DNA from: Sphingobacteriaceae bacterium
GTDB lineage: Bacteria; Bacteroidota; Bacteroidia; Sphingobacteriales; Sphingobacteriaceae
Assembly: GCA_029266635.1 (NCBI GenBank)
Contig: JAQSWM010000002.1
Coordinates: 1 to 64,000, forward strand
DNA: 64,000 nt
Direction of reading: 5' to 3'
The position numbers and the translations under genes were made by a program. The notes under the pieces were generated by a model. The model worked only from the letters and a program-made list of their open reading frames with translations, had not been told where the DNA came from and made no database searches. Below, piece by piece: positions 1 through 9,111 of this stretch (its first letter is position 1; each line of letters begins with the position of its first letter).

Positions 1-50
1 GCCAGAGCCAATGGTACTGCCGTAACAGGTGGGAGAGTAGGTCGGCGCCC
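1..50 (+). rRNA. 5S ribosomal RNA, 3' end (partial)
   Basis: The first bases match the 3' part of a bacterial 5S rRNA: ggtactgccgtaacaggtgg followed by gagagtaggtcgg is the conserved helix IV/V region. The 5' part lies outside the window. A strong hairpin terminator follows within about 10 bases, as expected at the end of an rrn operon. The exact 3' end is uncertain by a few bases. Confidence 0.9.
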
Positions 51-60
51 AATTTTATAA

Positions 61-96
61 AACCCCCGCAGGTTTCCTGTGGGGGTTTTTTGTTTT
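61..96 (+). terminator. Rho-independent terminator of the rRNA operon
   Basis: A 12-bp stem (61-72 with 76-87, one G-T pair) closes a three-base loop and is followed by a T-rich tract. It directly follows the 5S rRNA. The remaining ~210 bases up to the next gene contain nothing I recognise. Confidence 0.9.
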
Positions 97-309
97 AAGG
101 CATGTGGCACTCCCTAGCAGAACAGATGTGGAGGAATCGGAAGGTCAGCGTTCAGCACTATACTTTCTATCCGGAATTTTCTTCTATGGTTCTTGTATAC
201 ATTATTTAGCAATTTCATTGTACTTTCACTTCTATGTAATATTTTAGAAGCTTTACGCATCGGGGAACTGCTTTGAGCATTTCATCGTTTATATCTCAAA
301 ACATAAAGA

Positions 310-1920
310 ATGATTTCATTTAACAAGTTTATAATACTATCAGCTATGGCTGCGCTGCCAAGCTTTGCTATAGCTCAAACAGAAGAGCCTAAGCCTAACT
401 GGCAAAATCTGGATCTGAAAGCGGATGGAGTATTCGGCATTAGCACGGAGAAGGCATATAATGAACTGCTAAAGAACAAGAAAGGGCAGCCCGTAATTGT
501 AGCAGTAATTGATGGTGGCGTCGACAAAAACCATGAGGATCTAAAGTCTGTGATGTGGGTGAATTCCAAAGAGATCGCGGGGAACGGAAAAGATGATGAC
601 AAAAACGGATATGTTGATGATGTAAATGGCTGGAACTTTCTTGGTTCATCGAAGGGAAGCGTTCAGTATGACAATCTGGAGCTGACCCGCTTAGTACGTA
701 AACTGCAGCCAAAATATATTTCTGTTGTAAACTCTACTCCGCTAACAGCTGAAGAGCGCAAAGAGTACAATTTGTATTTGAAGCTGGTCACTGACTACAT
801 GGAGAAGCTTCAGAGCGCTCAGACCGGACAAGCTAACTATACTGCACTTAAAAAATATATAGATCAGATCACGACGAAAATCGGAAAACCGGAGCCTACA
901 GTTGCCGATTTTAACAACTACAATGCTTCAGGTGAAATGGAATCTAAAACTTTAAGGATTATCAAGGGGCAATTAAAAGAGGATCCAAGCTTTAAGAAGT
1001 TTTATACCGAGTTGGAGGACGGAATTAAGTATTTCGATACCCAATTAAAGTACAACCTCAACCTTGAATTTGATCCAAGAGATAGTGTTGGAGACAACTA
1101 TAGCAATAGGCAGGAACGCTACTATGGTAACTCTGATGTGGCAGGTCCTGACGCAGACCACGGAACTCACGTAGCCGGCATTATCGGTGCAGTCAGAAAC
1201 AATGAGCTTGGTATAAAAGGAGTGGCAAATAACGTTCGCATTATGAGCGTGCGGACTGTGCCCAGCGGAGATGAACGTGATAAGGACGTGGCAAATGCCA
1301 TCCGCTATGCCGTGGATAATGGAGCGAAGGTTATTAACATGAGCTTTGGAAAATCATACTCTCCATATAAGTCGCTGGTTGATTCCGCTGTGCGGTACGC
1401 TATTTCGAAAGACGTACTTCTTGTACACGCAGCAGGCAACGATGGAAGCAACATCGATATTGAAAACAACTTTCCAAATCGCAACTATGTTGATACTGCA
1501 GGAGTTACTATAGGCACTTTCGGGCCCTGGATTGAGGTTGGAGCGTCGTCATGGAAGAATGACGATGAACTGGTGGCCGGATTCTCCAACTATGGAAAGA
1601 AGTCTGTTGATGTATTTGCACCAGGCGTAAAGATTAACTCTACAGTTCCTGACTCGAAATACAAAGAGCATGAAGGTACCAGCATGGCATCTCCTGTTGT
1701 GGCAGGGCTTGCAGCTTTGGTACGTTCTTATTATCCTGCGTTAACCGCATTACAGGTTAAGGATATAATAATGAACTCGGTAACCAAGGTAGATCACAAG
1801 GTTAAGATTAAATCTGAGGGGTCAACAAAGAAAGTTGATTTTACAGACGTCTGCATTTCAGGCGGTGTTGTAAATGCCTACGATGCATTGGTGCTTGCAT
1901 CCAGAACTAAGGCACAATAA
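310..1920 (+). CDS. Secreted S8 family serine peptidase (subtilase)
   Basis: 536-residue subtilisin-like endopeptidase with a signal peptide ending near FAIAQ (residues 19-23), so it is exported. The catalytic triad is visible: Asp68 in VAVIDGGVD, His284 in DHGTHVAG and Ser458 in GTSMASPVVAG; the oxyanion Asn lies in HAAGNDGSN. Asp and His are about 216 residues apart, far more than the ~30-40 of classical subtilisins, because a charged, mostly helical insert (about residues 105-260) sits between them. There is no obvious propeptide or C-terminal sorting domain. The ATG at 310 is the only start that gives a full signal peptide. It stands alone between the rRNA terminator and a convergent terminator. 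Substrate unknown. Confidence 0.93.
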   Translation: MISFNKFIILSAMAALPSFAIAQTEEPKPNWQNLDLKADGVFGISTEKAYNELLKNKKGQPVIVAVIDGGVDKNHEDLKSVMWVNSKEIAGNGKDDDKNGYVDDVNGWNFLGSSKGSVQYDNLELTRLVRKLQPKYISVVNSTPLTAEERKEYNLYLKLVTDYMEKLQSAQTGQANYTALKKYIDQITTKIGKPEPTVADFNNYNASGEMESKTLRIIKGQLKEDPSFKKFYTELEDGIKYFDTQLKYNLNLEFDPRDSVGDNYSNRQERYYGNSDVAGPDADHGTHVAGIIGAVRNNELGIKGVANNVRIMSVRTVPSGDERDKDVANAIRYAVDNGAKVINMSFGKSYSPYKSLVDSAVRYAISKDVLLVHAAGNDGSNIDIENNFPNRNYVDTAGVTIGTFGPWIEVGASSWKNDDELVAGFSNYGKKSVDVFAPGVKINSTVPDSKYKEHEGTSMASPVVAGLAALVRSYYPALTALQVKDIIMNSVTKVDHKVKIKSEGSTKKVDFTDVCISGGVVNAYDALVLASRTKAQ

Positions 1921-1938
1921 ACCATTTATCATCTATAT

Positions 1939-1970
1939 AAAAAAGCCCGGCCTAAGCCGGGCTTTTTTGT
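1939..1970. terminator. Bidirectional terminator between convergent genes
   Basis: A perfect 13-bp inverted repeat (1939-1951 with 1956-1968, loop ctaa) with A's on one side and T's on the other. It can end transcription of the subtilase on the + strand and of the long lipoprotein on the - strand. The - strand stop codon (1970-1972) directly abuts it. Confidence 0.9.
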
Positions 1971-4900
1971 TAAAAGAAGAATCCAGACGTTACATTGATG
2001 TACTGCCCCTCTTTGGAAAAGCCATACGATCCTGAGATAATGAACTGCCGAAATAAGTTTATCCATACGCCAGGCCCATATCCCGTGTGCCATTTACCTG
2101 ATTCGGGCAAGTCGCTGTAAACACGTCCGGCATCGAAGAATCCGGTCACGCCTATATCCCCGGTAAAAATGTAGTTTCTAAGGCTTGCCAGCTTAAGCCT
2201 AACCTCACTGTTCTCATAAAGATATGATCTGCCAGTGAAGCGGTTATTCCGATACCCCCTTAAAATTGCGTCTTCGCCTAAGCTCCATGCATTTGTTGAG
2301 TTTCCCAGCGAATTTGCCTGAAAGAAACTGTAGTCGCCGACATTATGTGCAGCGCCAATACGTATAGCATAAGTGAGCGGAAAATTGAGGTTGGGAGTAG
2401 CGTAAAAAGAAAGGTCTGACTTAAGCTGCAGATGCCGGTTTTTTTGCTGATTAAACTCGTTAAAGAAGTTGACTTCGTTTCGCCATCTAACTCCCGCAGT
2501 CGGAAAAATATCATCATCAACAAAGTCCACGTTGGCATAAGAGCGCACTGAGCCAATGCGGGTGCCTCCACTTATCTTTGATATTTCAGTAAAGGTGGGT
2601 TGGCTGGTAATGCGGCCAGGGGTTTTTAGTATTTCATAGTACTCAAAGCCCGGGCCTATACCTACCCTGAATGCCTGGGTAAATCGGTGTTGCAGATATG
2701 CCACCGACTGAAAGGTGTTAGTGCGAATACGATAGAAATCTATATTATCATTGTTGAAGTTAGTTGAATTGCCTTCGCCAAAATAGTTGAAGGTATTTTG
2801 CGGCCCACGGAATAAGCCCTGCACCAACACATCTGTATTTCTCGCGAAAAGTGACACGAAATCACCCGAATATTTCAGGGTAAGTGCATGTGTTTTAGGT
2901 GCGTAATTTCCCAGGATTGTCTGATCAAAGCTGTATGGATCTTTCTTAAATCCATAATGCCGTTTATGTAAGCCTAATCCGATAAAGATTCCATCGTCTG
3001 CCGTGATATTTATTGAAGGTACCTTGCCGGATTGGTCATAATTGAACCATCCCACGGGCTGATAGTCGTTCACCCATTCGCGTTTAGAATGTATTATGGC
3101 TGTGTTAGGACCCTCACTAATGGTATAATCATCTGTGTTATCATAGAACAAAGTGCGATTGGCGTCGGCGGTTGTGTTAATCACATCGTTTCCTTTACCA
3201 CCTACGACTCTGATCTTGACAGGGTTTGATGACGATCCTTCTACAATAACGCTGTCTTTGCCGTCAAGAGCATATAAGTTGATTTCGGATGTTTCAGTAT
3301 TTAAAAATGTTCTTTCATACAGTTTTTTATCAATCTTGTTGTCTTTGTCGAGTTTTTGAACTGTGACTTTGGTGGCATCTTTACTGCGTTCAACATGGAA
3401 AAATTCTTTTTTATCACTCCCAGCAATGGTCACTTCCTTGCTTAACACCTTGTAGTATTCACGGGCAGCATCCGGAAGCTGGTCTCGCCGGGATTTGAGC
3501 TTAGAAGTAATTTCCGCTCCTGATATTTTTGCCACTTCGGGAGGCATACGGGTTACAGCAGTTTCAATTACCTTATCAGTCAGTTTCGTTTTGACTTCAT
3601 TCGCAATATCAATCCAATCTTGTTCAGTTAGTTTGGTCAAAAGGTTCCTGTCAAGGTCTCGTGCACCAATGCCTAAATCTGCAACATTTGCAATATCCTT
3701 CTCGAAGGATTGGAAATACGGATTCAGTTTACTCACTATCCGCGGAAACAAACCGTCATACTTCACAAAAGCCTGATCGCGGTCTCTCGGTATAGGCCTA
3801 TAAATAGCGCCTTTGTCTTTCTTGAATTCTGCCCACCGCCACTGGTCTTCATGCCGGTCCCAATCTCCAATAATGATATCGAACAACCTCGATTTGAGGT
3901 ACATCCGCTGATCTACCTCATTGTCATTATCGTCTCTCAGTTTTTCATACATAGTGTTGGTGCTCACAGCATTTTTGGCATTGCCAAAAGAGCTAAAGTC
4001 CGACACATCTTCATCCGGTTTTGCCTCAATAATGCCGAGTTTGCCTCCAATTTGCTGAATGTAAGGGCCCAATAATGATGAGTAGGGCATATAAACCAAC
4101 TGCGGATTTGTATAGTAAATTCCGATTGCTCTTGCCATTGGAGGAATCATCAGGGCACCATAAGGATGGCCCGACGAAATCTGATCCTGCAAAATATCTT
4201 CGGCGAGCGTTTTCGAAAAGCCTTCCGGCAGCAATTTGCTAGGGTCTTTATCGATCAACCTGAACTGATAAATCACTTTATCTTTTCCCTGCAGCTGCAG
4301 GGATGTAGTTTGGTTTCCACCGCCCATTTTAACAGGCGTTAAGCCACCGGCGAAAGTGTTCAGATCGAGGTAGGGGACACTTACAGGCGTTGCCCATGAG
4401 TCGCGGTAATGTTCTCCAAATACCTTCCTCTTAAAATTGCCGGCTTCGTATTGTTCCCCTGCCGCGATAAACTTGACACTATCTTTGTAGCTTATTGATT
4501 TCTGCGCAAATACATTTACATCTGCTTTAGATGGATTGGCATATAGTGGAGTGCGATACATGAGTTTGCCCGTTGAACCATCGCCCTCTGGTTCCCAAAA
4601 CTCAACCCAGCATTGTCCATTATCATAGTAGTTAAGCCTCGCGAATCCCATATCCCCATGTGCAAACAGGGCATCGTTCCCTTTCACCAACGGATTGGCT
4701 TTGCTCCCTCCGCCACTCACAATGTGGCTAATGTCTTTGTAGCGGTGAAATTGAAGCCCATGCTCATGCCCCGCGGCAATAACTACGTTCTTTTCTTCAC
4801 CTAGAACCGCCAATAGTCCTCTTTTTAGCTGCTGATATTCTTTATTCGCCAAATCCTGCCGGGATATTCCATACTGGCGTAAAAGGGGATAAACTGCACC

Positions 4901-5734
4901 TATTATAGGCAATGGGATATATAAATTGTCCCTGACTAGGGTAAGCGGGAAGAGGTAATCTTTTGGTGTGTAGTAACCACCGTGATTACCATTGCTAAAT
5001 AATGGATGGTGTTCTGCAAGCAGGATGTTTTTGCCTTTATTGCGCAAGACGATGTCTTGTACCTGCTGAATTACTTCCAGGTGAGTTGATGCGCTACAAC
5101 CTTGATCAGAGTCAAGGTTTTTATCGTATTTATCAAGCCACCACTCGCTATCTAAAATAATGAGCGTTAAATCTTTATTTGGATGTAATTCTATAGGGCC
5201 TGCGCAGCCATTGCTTGGCAAAAAGACATCTGCCGAGTCAAGATATTGTTCTATAAAATCTTCTTGTCTTTTTAGGGCAGCCAGCCCACCGTCATGGCTT
5301 TTGTTCCAATCGTGGTTGCCTGGAATAAAGATCTTTAGCCCTTTAATCTCCTTTACAACATTCATCTGTTCGATAATCCTGCGTTCTTTCAGCCGTCGGT
5401 CAGAAGCTGTTGGCTCGGGCATGCCGGTTTCATAAATGTTATCGCCCAGAAATATCACAATGTCTTCCTTGCGGGATGTATTGCCGGTATCTGACGCTGA
5501 CTCGCGATGGTAAATTTGTTTCTGCAGCAGTTTCAGCGTTGGTTCCTGCTTTGAAGTGTCGGGCTTTCCCGCGTCGCCGATCAGGAAAATAGAATACTTG
5601 AGATGCAACGAATCTGGCGAATGGGCTTTCCGCCAATCCAATTCATTTTTGGCATAATATGCTTTGTGTGTGCCGCATGCTGTTATCGCAAGAAGCAAGG
5701 TCAAGAATAAGTTATATAGAACAGTTTTTTTCAT
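1970..5734 (-). CDS. Metallophosphoesterase lipoprotein with kinase-like middle and BamA/TamA-type barrel
   Basis: 1254 residues. The signal ends in a lipobox (LAITAC, Cys20). Residues ~45-385 are a calcineurin-like phosphoesterase with the usual metal ligands: GDAG (Asp53), GDN (Asp98, Asn99), GNHDW (Asn140, His141), EHHP (His242-243) and GHEHG (His323, His325). The C-terminal ~350 residues resemble an Omp85/D15 surface-antigen barrel (DDDIFPTAGVRWR, FFDAGRVYSDLP) and end in Phe, as outer-membrane barrels do. Residues ~475-665 contain GDWDRHEDQW and PIPRDRDQAF, which recall the catalytic and metal loops of atypical kinases such as CotH or HipA; that is inference only. It lies 15 bp downstream of an SdiA-regulated-like lipoprotein gene, probably in one operon. 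The substrate is unknown; the active domain probably sits at the outer membrane. Confidence 0.85.
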   Translation of the reverse strand: MKKTVLYNLFLTLLLAITACGTHKAYYAKNELDWRKAHSPDSLHLKYSIFLIGDAGKPDTSKQEPTLKLLQKQIYHRESASDTGNTSRKEDIVIFLGDNIYETGMPEPTASDRRLKERRIIEQMNVVKEIKGLKIFIPGNHDWNKSHDGGLAALKRQEDFIEQYLDSADVFLPSNGCAGPIELHPNKDLTLIILDSEWWLDKYDKNLDSDQGCSASTHLEVIQQVQDIVLRNKGKNILLAEHHPLFSNGNHGGYYTPKDYLFPLTLVRDNLYIPLPIIGAVYPLLRQYGISRQDLANKEYQQLKRGLLAVLGEEKNVVIAAGHEHGLQFHRYKDISHIVSGGGSKANPLVKGNDALFAHGDMGFARLNYYDNGQCWVEFWEPEGDGSTGKLMYRTPLYANPSKADVNVFAQKSISYKDSVKFIAAGEQYEAGNFKRKVFGEHYRDSWATPVSVPYLDLNTFAGGLTPVKMGGGNQTTSLQLQGKDKVIYQFRLIDKDPSKLLPEGFSKTLAEDILQDQISSGHPYGALMIPPMARAIGIYYTNPQLVYMPYSSLLGPYIQQIGGKLGIIEAKPDEDVSDFSSFGNAKNAVSTNTMYEKLRDDNDNEVDQRMYLKSRLFDIIIGDWDRHEDQWRWAEFKKDKGAIYRPIPRDRDQAFVKYDGLFPRIVSKLNPYFQSFEKDIANVADLGIGARDLDRNLLTKLTEQDWIDIANEVKTKLTDKVIETAVTRMPPEVAKISGAEITSKLKSRRDQLPDAAREYYKVLSKEVTIAGSDKKEFFHVERSKDATKVTVQKLDKDNKIDKKLYERTFLNTETSEINLYALDGKDSVIVEGSSSNPVKIRVVGGKGNDVINTTADANRTLFYDNTDDYTISEGPNTAIIHSKREWVNDYQPVGWFNYDQSGKVPSINITADDGIFIGLGLHKRHYGFKKDPYSFDQTILGNYAPKTHALTLKYSGDFVSLFARNTDVLVQGLFRGPQNTFNYFGEGNSTNFNNDNIDFYRIRTNTFQSVAYLQHRFTQAFRVGIGPGFEYYEILKTPGRITSQPTFTEISKISGGTRIGSVRSYANVDFVDDDIFPTAGVRWRNEVNFFNEFNQQKNRHLQLKSDLSFYATPNLNFPLTYAIRIGAAHNVGDYSFFQANSLGNSTNAWSLGEDAILRGYRNNRFTGRSYLYENSEVRLKLASLRNYIFTGDIGVTGFFDAGRVYSDLPESGKWHTGYGPGVWINLFRQFIISGSYGFSKEGQYINVTSGFFF

Positions 5735-5749
5735 TTTAGTGCCGTAGCA

Positions 5750-6661
5750 TTAAGGAGTATAAACGACCTCTACAATATTGGCGTCGGACTTGTTCTTTCC
5801 TTCGTTTGAAACGAATAGCTTGCCTGTGGAGGGGCTAAAGGCAATGCCCTCGGGCTGGGAGAACTCTTTTCCGTTCAAGTGCATCATCTTTCGGATCTTG
5901 CCTTCGGGTGTTAAAATTGCAATGAGGTTGTTGATTGACGAGAGTAGATATATCTCACTAGTTTTAGGGTTTATCGTCAGCGCAGATGTACGGAATATTT
6001 TGTTCATGTTCTCATTGCCCAGCGCTTTTAGAAACTTTTTAGAACTTTCTTCAAGCCCATCGCCGTGGTAGTAAGCTTCGATATCTTTTAAAAGAATAGA
6101 GTAGACTGGAGTGGTGTTGAGCTTTTTGGTTGCGAGGCTGAATTCGTATATCTCTTTGGTGTCTTTTACATTATCATCAAGGCCTTTATCTTTTACCGCC
6201 AGGAGCAAACGATTTTTGGCAGCATCAAAAGCAAGGCCTTCTATATTATTTTTGCCGTTAAACTCTGTGTTTATTACCTCGGCTTTGTGATCACCGGTGC
6301 GGTAGTTTTTGATAAGATATAATTTGCCGCTGCTATCTACAACATAGATGTCTTGCCCGGCCACAGCTACATCTTCATAGTCTCCGGCTGGTCCAAATTC
6401 TTTCTTAGATGTAACTTTTTGGGCGGTTACATCATAATAATAGAGCTGCCCTTCTTCGTCTTCTATGGCTACCAGCGCGTTGCTATCTATAAATGAAATT
6501 CCGGAAATCTCCGCAAGTTCGTTAGGGACACTCATCACGGTTTTGGCGGAAGCATCGTCTGGCTGTTTACCTGTTTCTTCTGACGATTTTTGCTTTTGGC
6601 TGCAGGAGTATTGTGAAGAAAAGAGTATGGTCGCTAACAAAAGGGCTAAATATTTGTTCAT
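5750..6661 (-). CDS. SdiA-regulated-like beta-propeller lipoprotein
   Basis: 303 residues with a lipoprotein signal (Cys20 in SSQYSCSQ). The rest looks like a six-bladed propeller: repeated strands such as LAEISGISFIDSNALVAIEDE, GDYEDVAVAGQDIYVVDS and GLAFDAAKNRLLLAVKD match the SdiA-regulated family (PF06977) in my reading. The family is periplasmic or surface exposed with no proven reaction; some members resemble phytase-like or esterase-like propellers. It is the first gene of a two-gene unit with the metallophosphoesterase-barrel gene 15 bp downstream, so a phosphate-ester context is possible. The start is the ATG that gives the lipoprotein signal. Confidence 0.8.
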   Translation of the reverse strand: MNKYLALLLATILFSSQYSCSQKQKSSEETGKQPDDASAKTVMSVPNELAEISGISFIDSNALVAIEDEEGQLYYYDVTAQKVTSKKEFGPAGDYEDVAVAGQDIYVVDSSGKLYLIKNYRTGDHKAEVINTEFNGKNNIEGLAFDAAKNRLLLAVKDKGLDDNVKDTKEIYEFSLATKKLNTTPVYSILLKDIEAYYHGDGLEESSKKFLKALGNENMNKIFRTSALTINPKTSEIYLLSSINNLIAILTPEGKIRKMMHLNGKEFSQPEGIAFSPSTGKLFVSNEGKNKSDANIVEVVYTP

Positions 6662-6747
6662 AGTGTTGATTTGTTTTTTAGATGTTTAACCACAAATCTT
6701 CTTTATAACCATTGTAAGGCAACATAGTTTGTTCATAGCAAGTAACA

Positions 6748-7944
6748 ATGAAAAATAGCAATCCAGTAGTAAAAGGCGCTTCAGAGTATGTGTTCAACTT
6801 ATTTAAAGAGAAGTTGCCGGCAAATTATGTTTACCACAATTACAAGCACACCTATGAAACAGTTAAGGCGTGTAAGGAGCTTGCCGCTGAATATAATCTG
6901 ACAAGCCGCGACATGGAAATATTGATGCTTGCTGCCTGGTTCCATGACACCGGATATGTTGAAGCATACGATGGCCACGAAGAACATAGCGTGGTTATCA
7001 TGAAGAACTATCTAAGCGGCGAATATAGAATGGAGGCTCTTGAGGAAATTGAAGCCCTTATTTTATCAACCAAATGGGGACATACTCCTGATGGTACACT
7101 GCAGGAAATACTTCATGACGCCGACTACATTAATATTGGTAAGAAAAAGTTTGTAGAGCGGGCAGAATTGATAAGAATTGAGTGGGAGAGGTCATTAAAT
7201 AAAGTTTACACCAACGAAGAGTGGGCGGAAGAACAATTAAATTTCTTACTCAATACGTCATTTAAAACGGAAGAAGCTTTAGCCAAGTACGATGACCAGC
7301 GGGAGATAAATATCCGCTTGCAGCGGGAGCGGATTGAAGAGCTTAAAAATGAACAGCTTAAGCTTGACGCGAAACTGAATAAGAAAAATGATCCAAAGCA
7401 AAAGATAGGGAGGGGCGTGGAAACGCTTTATCGCTCTGTTTACTCTTACCATATCAATCTTACTTCGATTGCTGATAACAAAGCTCACATCATGATCAAC
7501 ATCAATACAATCATCATTTCGATTGTAATTACGCTGTTTGGTTCAGGATATACTTTTTCAGGAAACGATGGGTTTGGCCATATCCGTTTCGTTTTTCCAA
7601 TGGCGGTTTTGCTGCTTTCAAGCTTGCTAGCGGTAGTTTTCGCAGTTTTATCCGCTCGGCCGTCTGTTACATCCAAACACAAATATGAGCTAACCAACAA
7701 GACAAGCAGCGTTCTCTTCTTCGGAAACTTTGCACAATTACAGCTCAACGATTTTATAAACCGGATCAAGGATTTGAAAGAAGATAACGAGGAGCTTTAT
7801 GACAGCATGAGCATTGACCTTTATCATTTAGGTTCGGTGCTGGTGAAGAAATATCAGCTGATAAGGTGGTCGTACAATATTTTTATGTCAGGCCTGGTAT
7901 TATGTGCCCTGGGCTTTATCGGTATTGTAATATTTTCTTACTGA
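6748..7944 (+). CDS. HD-domain phosphohydrolase fused to Pycsar-type transmembrane effector domain
   Basis: 398 residues. Residues ~25-175 form an HD-family metal phosphohydrolase with ligands His34, His66-Asp67 (WFHDTGY) and Asp124 (LHDADYI). A charged coiled coil (~185-215) follows. The C-terminal half resembles the Pycsar effector/DUF5706 membrane domain: ADNKAHIMININTIIISIVI leads into TM1 (~250-266), with TM2 at ~280-302 and a final TM at ~372-397. In Pycsar antiphage systems a cyclic pyrimidine nucleotide activates such membrane effectors. Here an HD domain, which could hydrolyse a nucleotide signal, sits on the same chain. The gene overlaps the 3' end of a convergent DUF2652 cyclase-fold gene by 7 bp. 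A defence role is inference; the architecture recurs in Bacteroidota as I recall. Confidence 0.82.
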   Translation: MKNSNPVVKGASEYVFNLFKEKLPANYVYHNYKHTYETVKACKELAAEYNLTSRDMEILMLAAWFHDTGYVEAYDGHEEHSVVIMKNYLSGEYRMEALEEIEALILSTKWGHTPDGTLQEILHDADYINIGKKKFVERAELIRIEWERSLNKVYTNEEWAEEQLNFLLNTSFKTEEALAKYDDQREINIRLQRERIEELKNEQLKLDAKLNKKNDPKQKIGRGVETLYRSVYSYHINLTSIADNKAHIMININTIIISIVITLFGSGYTFSGNDGFGHIRFVFPMAVLLLSSLLAVVFAVLSARPSVTSKHKYELTNKTSSVLFFGNFAQLQLNDFINRIKDLKEDNEELYDSMSIDLYHLGSVLVKKYQLIRWSYNIFMSGLVLCALGFIGIVIFSY

Positions 7945-8552
7945 TCTGTATCGCTGTGGATCTTGATGTACTTGTATCTCACCTCGCCAATAAAGTCATA
8001 AGTTTCACAGCCTTCTTTGAATTTCGCCCAGTTAAATAGCTTCTCAGTGTTGGTGCTCCTGGTTTTCTTCAGGTAGTTCTCAGTGAACAGGATATACTCG
8101 CTATCTTTTATCTTGTTCTTTAAAAGTTTGTGAGCTATGATCACATCCTCGCCTAACAACTTAGTGCGCCCTTTGATGTTCGCTGTACTAACTATGCCGT
8201 AGTGGACAATTATCTTTAGGCCTAATTCTCCGTCGGACAAATGCTTCTCATAGTACTCTGGATGCGTTTTCTTTATCTGGGTGATGTAGTCTGTAAAAGC
8301 TTTATAAAATGTTCTGCACTGCTTTACAATTTGTCTGGCAGATGGCAAGCGCCCTGTGCGGTAGAAGAAAATGGCATCCCCCTCGATCTCTGCAATCTGC
8401 AATTTCAAGATATTGGCGTCTATTAACTTACGTAGCAAGGCAGGGATTATCTCTTTGCTGATAGAGATGTCTGCAGTTGCTATCAGTTGAGTAAAGCCGG
8501 TCAGATCGGGCACACAAAACAAAGCCGGGAACAGGTCGTCTTTTTGGTCCAT
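7938..8552 (-). CDS. DUF2652 protein, class III nucleotide cyclase-like fold
   Basis: 204 residues without signal or TM segment. The N-terminus has the class III cyclase pattern: PDLTGFTQLI carries a metal-binding Asp (Asp16) and IEGDAIFF the second (Asp59), 43 residues apart as in adenylate cyclases. Further on, the segment GEDVIIAHKL aligns with the usual VNxAARL motif but lacks the transition-state Asn and Arg (Ile and Lys instead). It may therefore be a binding domain, a cyclase with altered chemistry, or a partner that works with another subunit. Known family name: DUF2652; no proven activity that I know of. It is convergent with the HD-Pycsar effector gene and shares 7 bp with it. Confidence 0.78.
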   Translation of the reverse strand: MDQKDDLFPALFCVPDLTGFTQLIATADISISKEIIPALLRKLIDANILKLQIAEIEGDAIFFYRTGRLPSARQIVKQCRTFYKAFTDYITQIKKTHPEYYEKHLSDGELGLKIIVHYGIVSTANIKGRTKLLGEDVIIAHKLLKNKIKDSEYILFTENYLKKTRSTNTEKLFNWAKFKEGCETYDFIGEVRYKYIKIHSDTDQ

Positions 8553-8610
8553 ATATTATCCCGCCAATATACTGAATCTATAAAATAAATTAATTGTAGT
8601 GAGCTGCCTG

Positions 8611-8982
8611 CTAGGCTAAATCTTTTGAAACGTACAGGTCAATGGTCTGCAACAGATCCTGCAGATTGAAGGGCTTTTCAATGATGGCATCAGAGCCATA
8701 AGTGCCAAGAGATTTCAGCACACGTGAATGGCCTGAAAAAATGATAACAGGTATGTGGCTGGTTGCCGGATTGCTTTTTATCTGATGGCAGATCTCCCCT
8801 CCATTAATATCATCAAGGATATAATCTATGAGGACCAATGATGGCGCAAACTCTTGAATCAAATCAAAAATGCCCCGCGAAGTAGTACTGGTTTTCACTG
8901 AATAACGCTCCTCGGCAAGCGCCTCCTTCATGATATCAAGGATAGCTTCATCATTATCTACTATCAGTATTCTGTTCGACAT
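8611..8982 (-). CDS. Single-domain response regulator (REC)
   Basis: 123 residues when started at the ATG at 8982 (MSNRILIVDNDEA). A longer open frame to 9018 adds 12 residues without receiver character. Receiver hallmarks: acidic pair Asp9/Asp11, phosphoacceptor Asp53 in VLIDYILDD, Ser83 in IFSGHS and Lys103 in IEKPF. There is no output domain, so it acts as a CheY- or Spo0F-like phosphoacceptor or phosphorelay carrier. A PAS histidine kinase lies about 0.9 kb away on the same strand, with a YkvA gene between; they may form a pair, but the spacing argues against one transcript. Confidence 0.9.
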   Translation of the reverse strand: MSNRILIVDNDEAILDIMKEALAEERYSVKTSTTSRGIFDLIQEFAPSLVLIDYILDDINGGEICHQIKSNPATSHIPVIIFSGHSRVLKSLGTYGSDAIIEKPFNLQDLLQTIDLYVSKDLA

Positions 8983-9111
8983 ATATACCCGTGTATGTGG
9001 TAATGATGCTAACAACAAACTAGATGATAGGTTTGTCCAGGCTCTTTTAATTAATTATTTAATGAACTGTAGTTTTGAGAAACAGCCTGTTTTGATTATA
9101 TTGAGATAATT

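Noticed and set aside
97-309. Possible small RNA or promoter between the 5S terminator and the subtilase
   Set aside because: No hairpin, -7 box or conserved motif seen.
3710-4075. 121-residue + strand open frame inside the metallophosphoesterase-barrel gene
   Set aside because: Antisense shadow, no recognisable domain.
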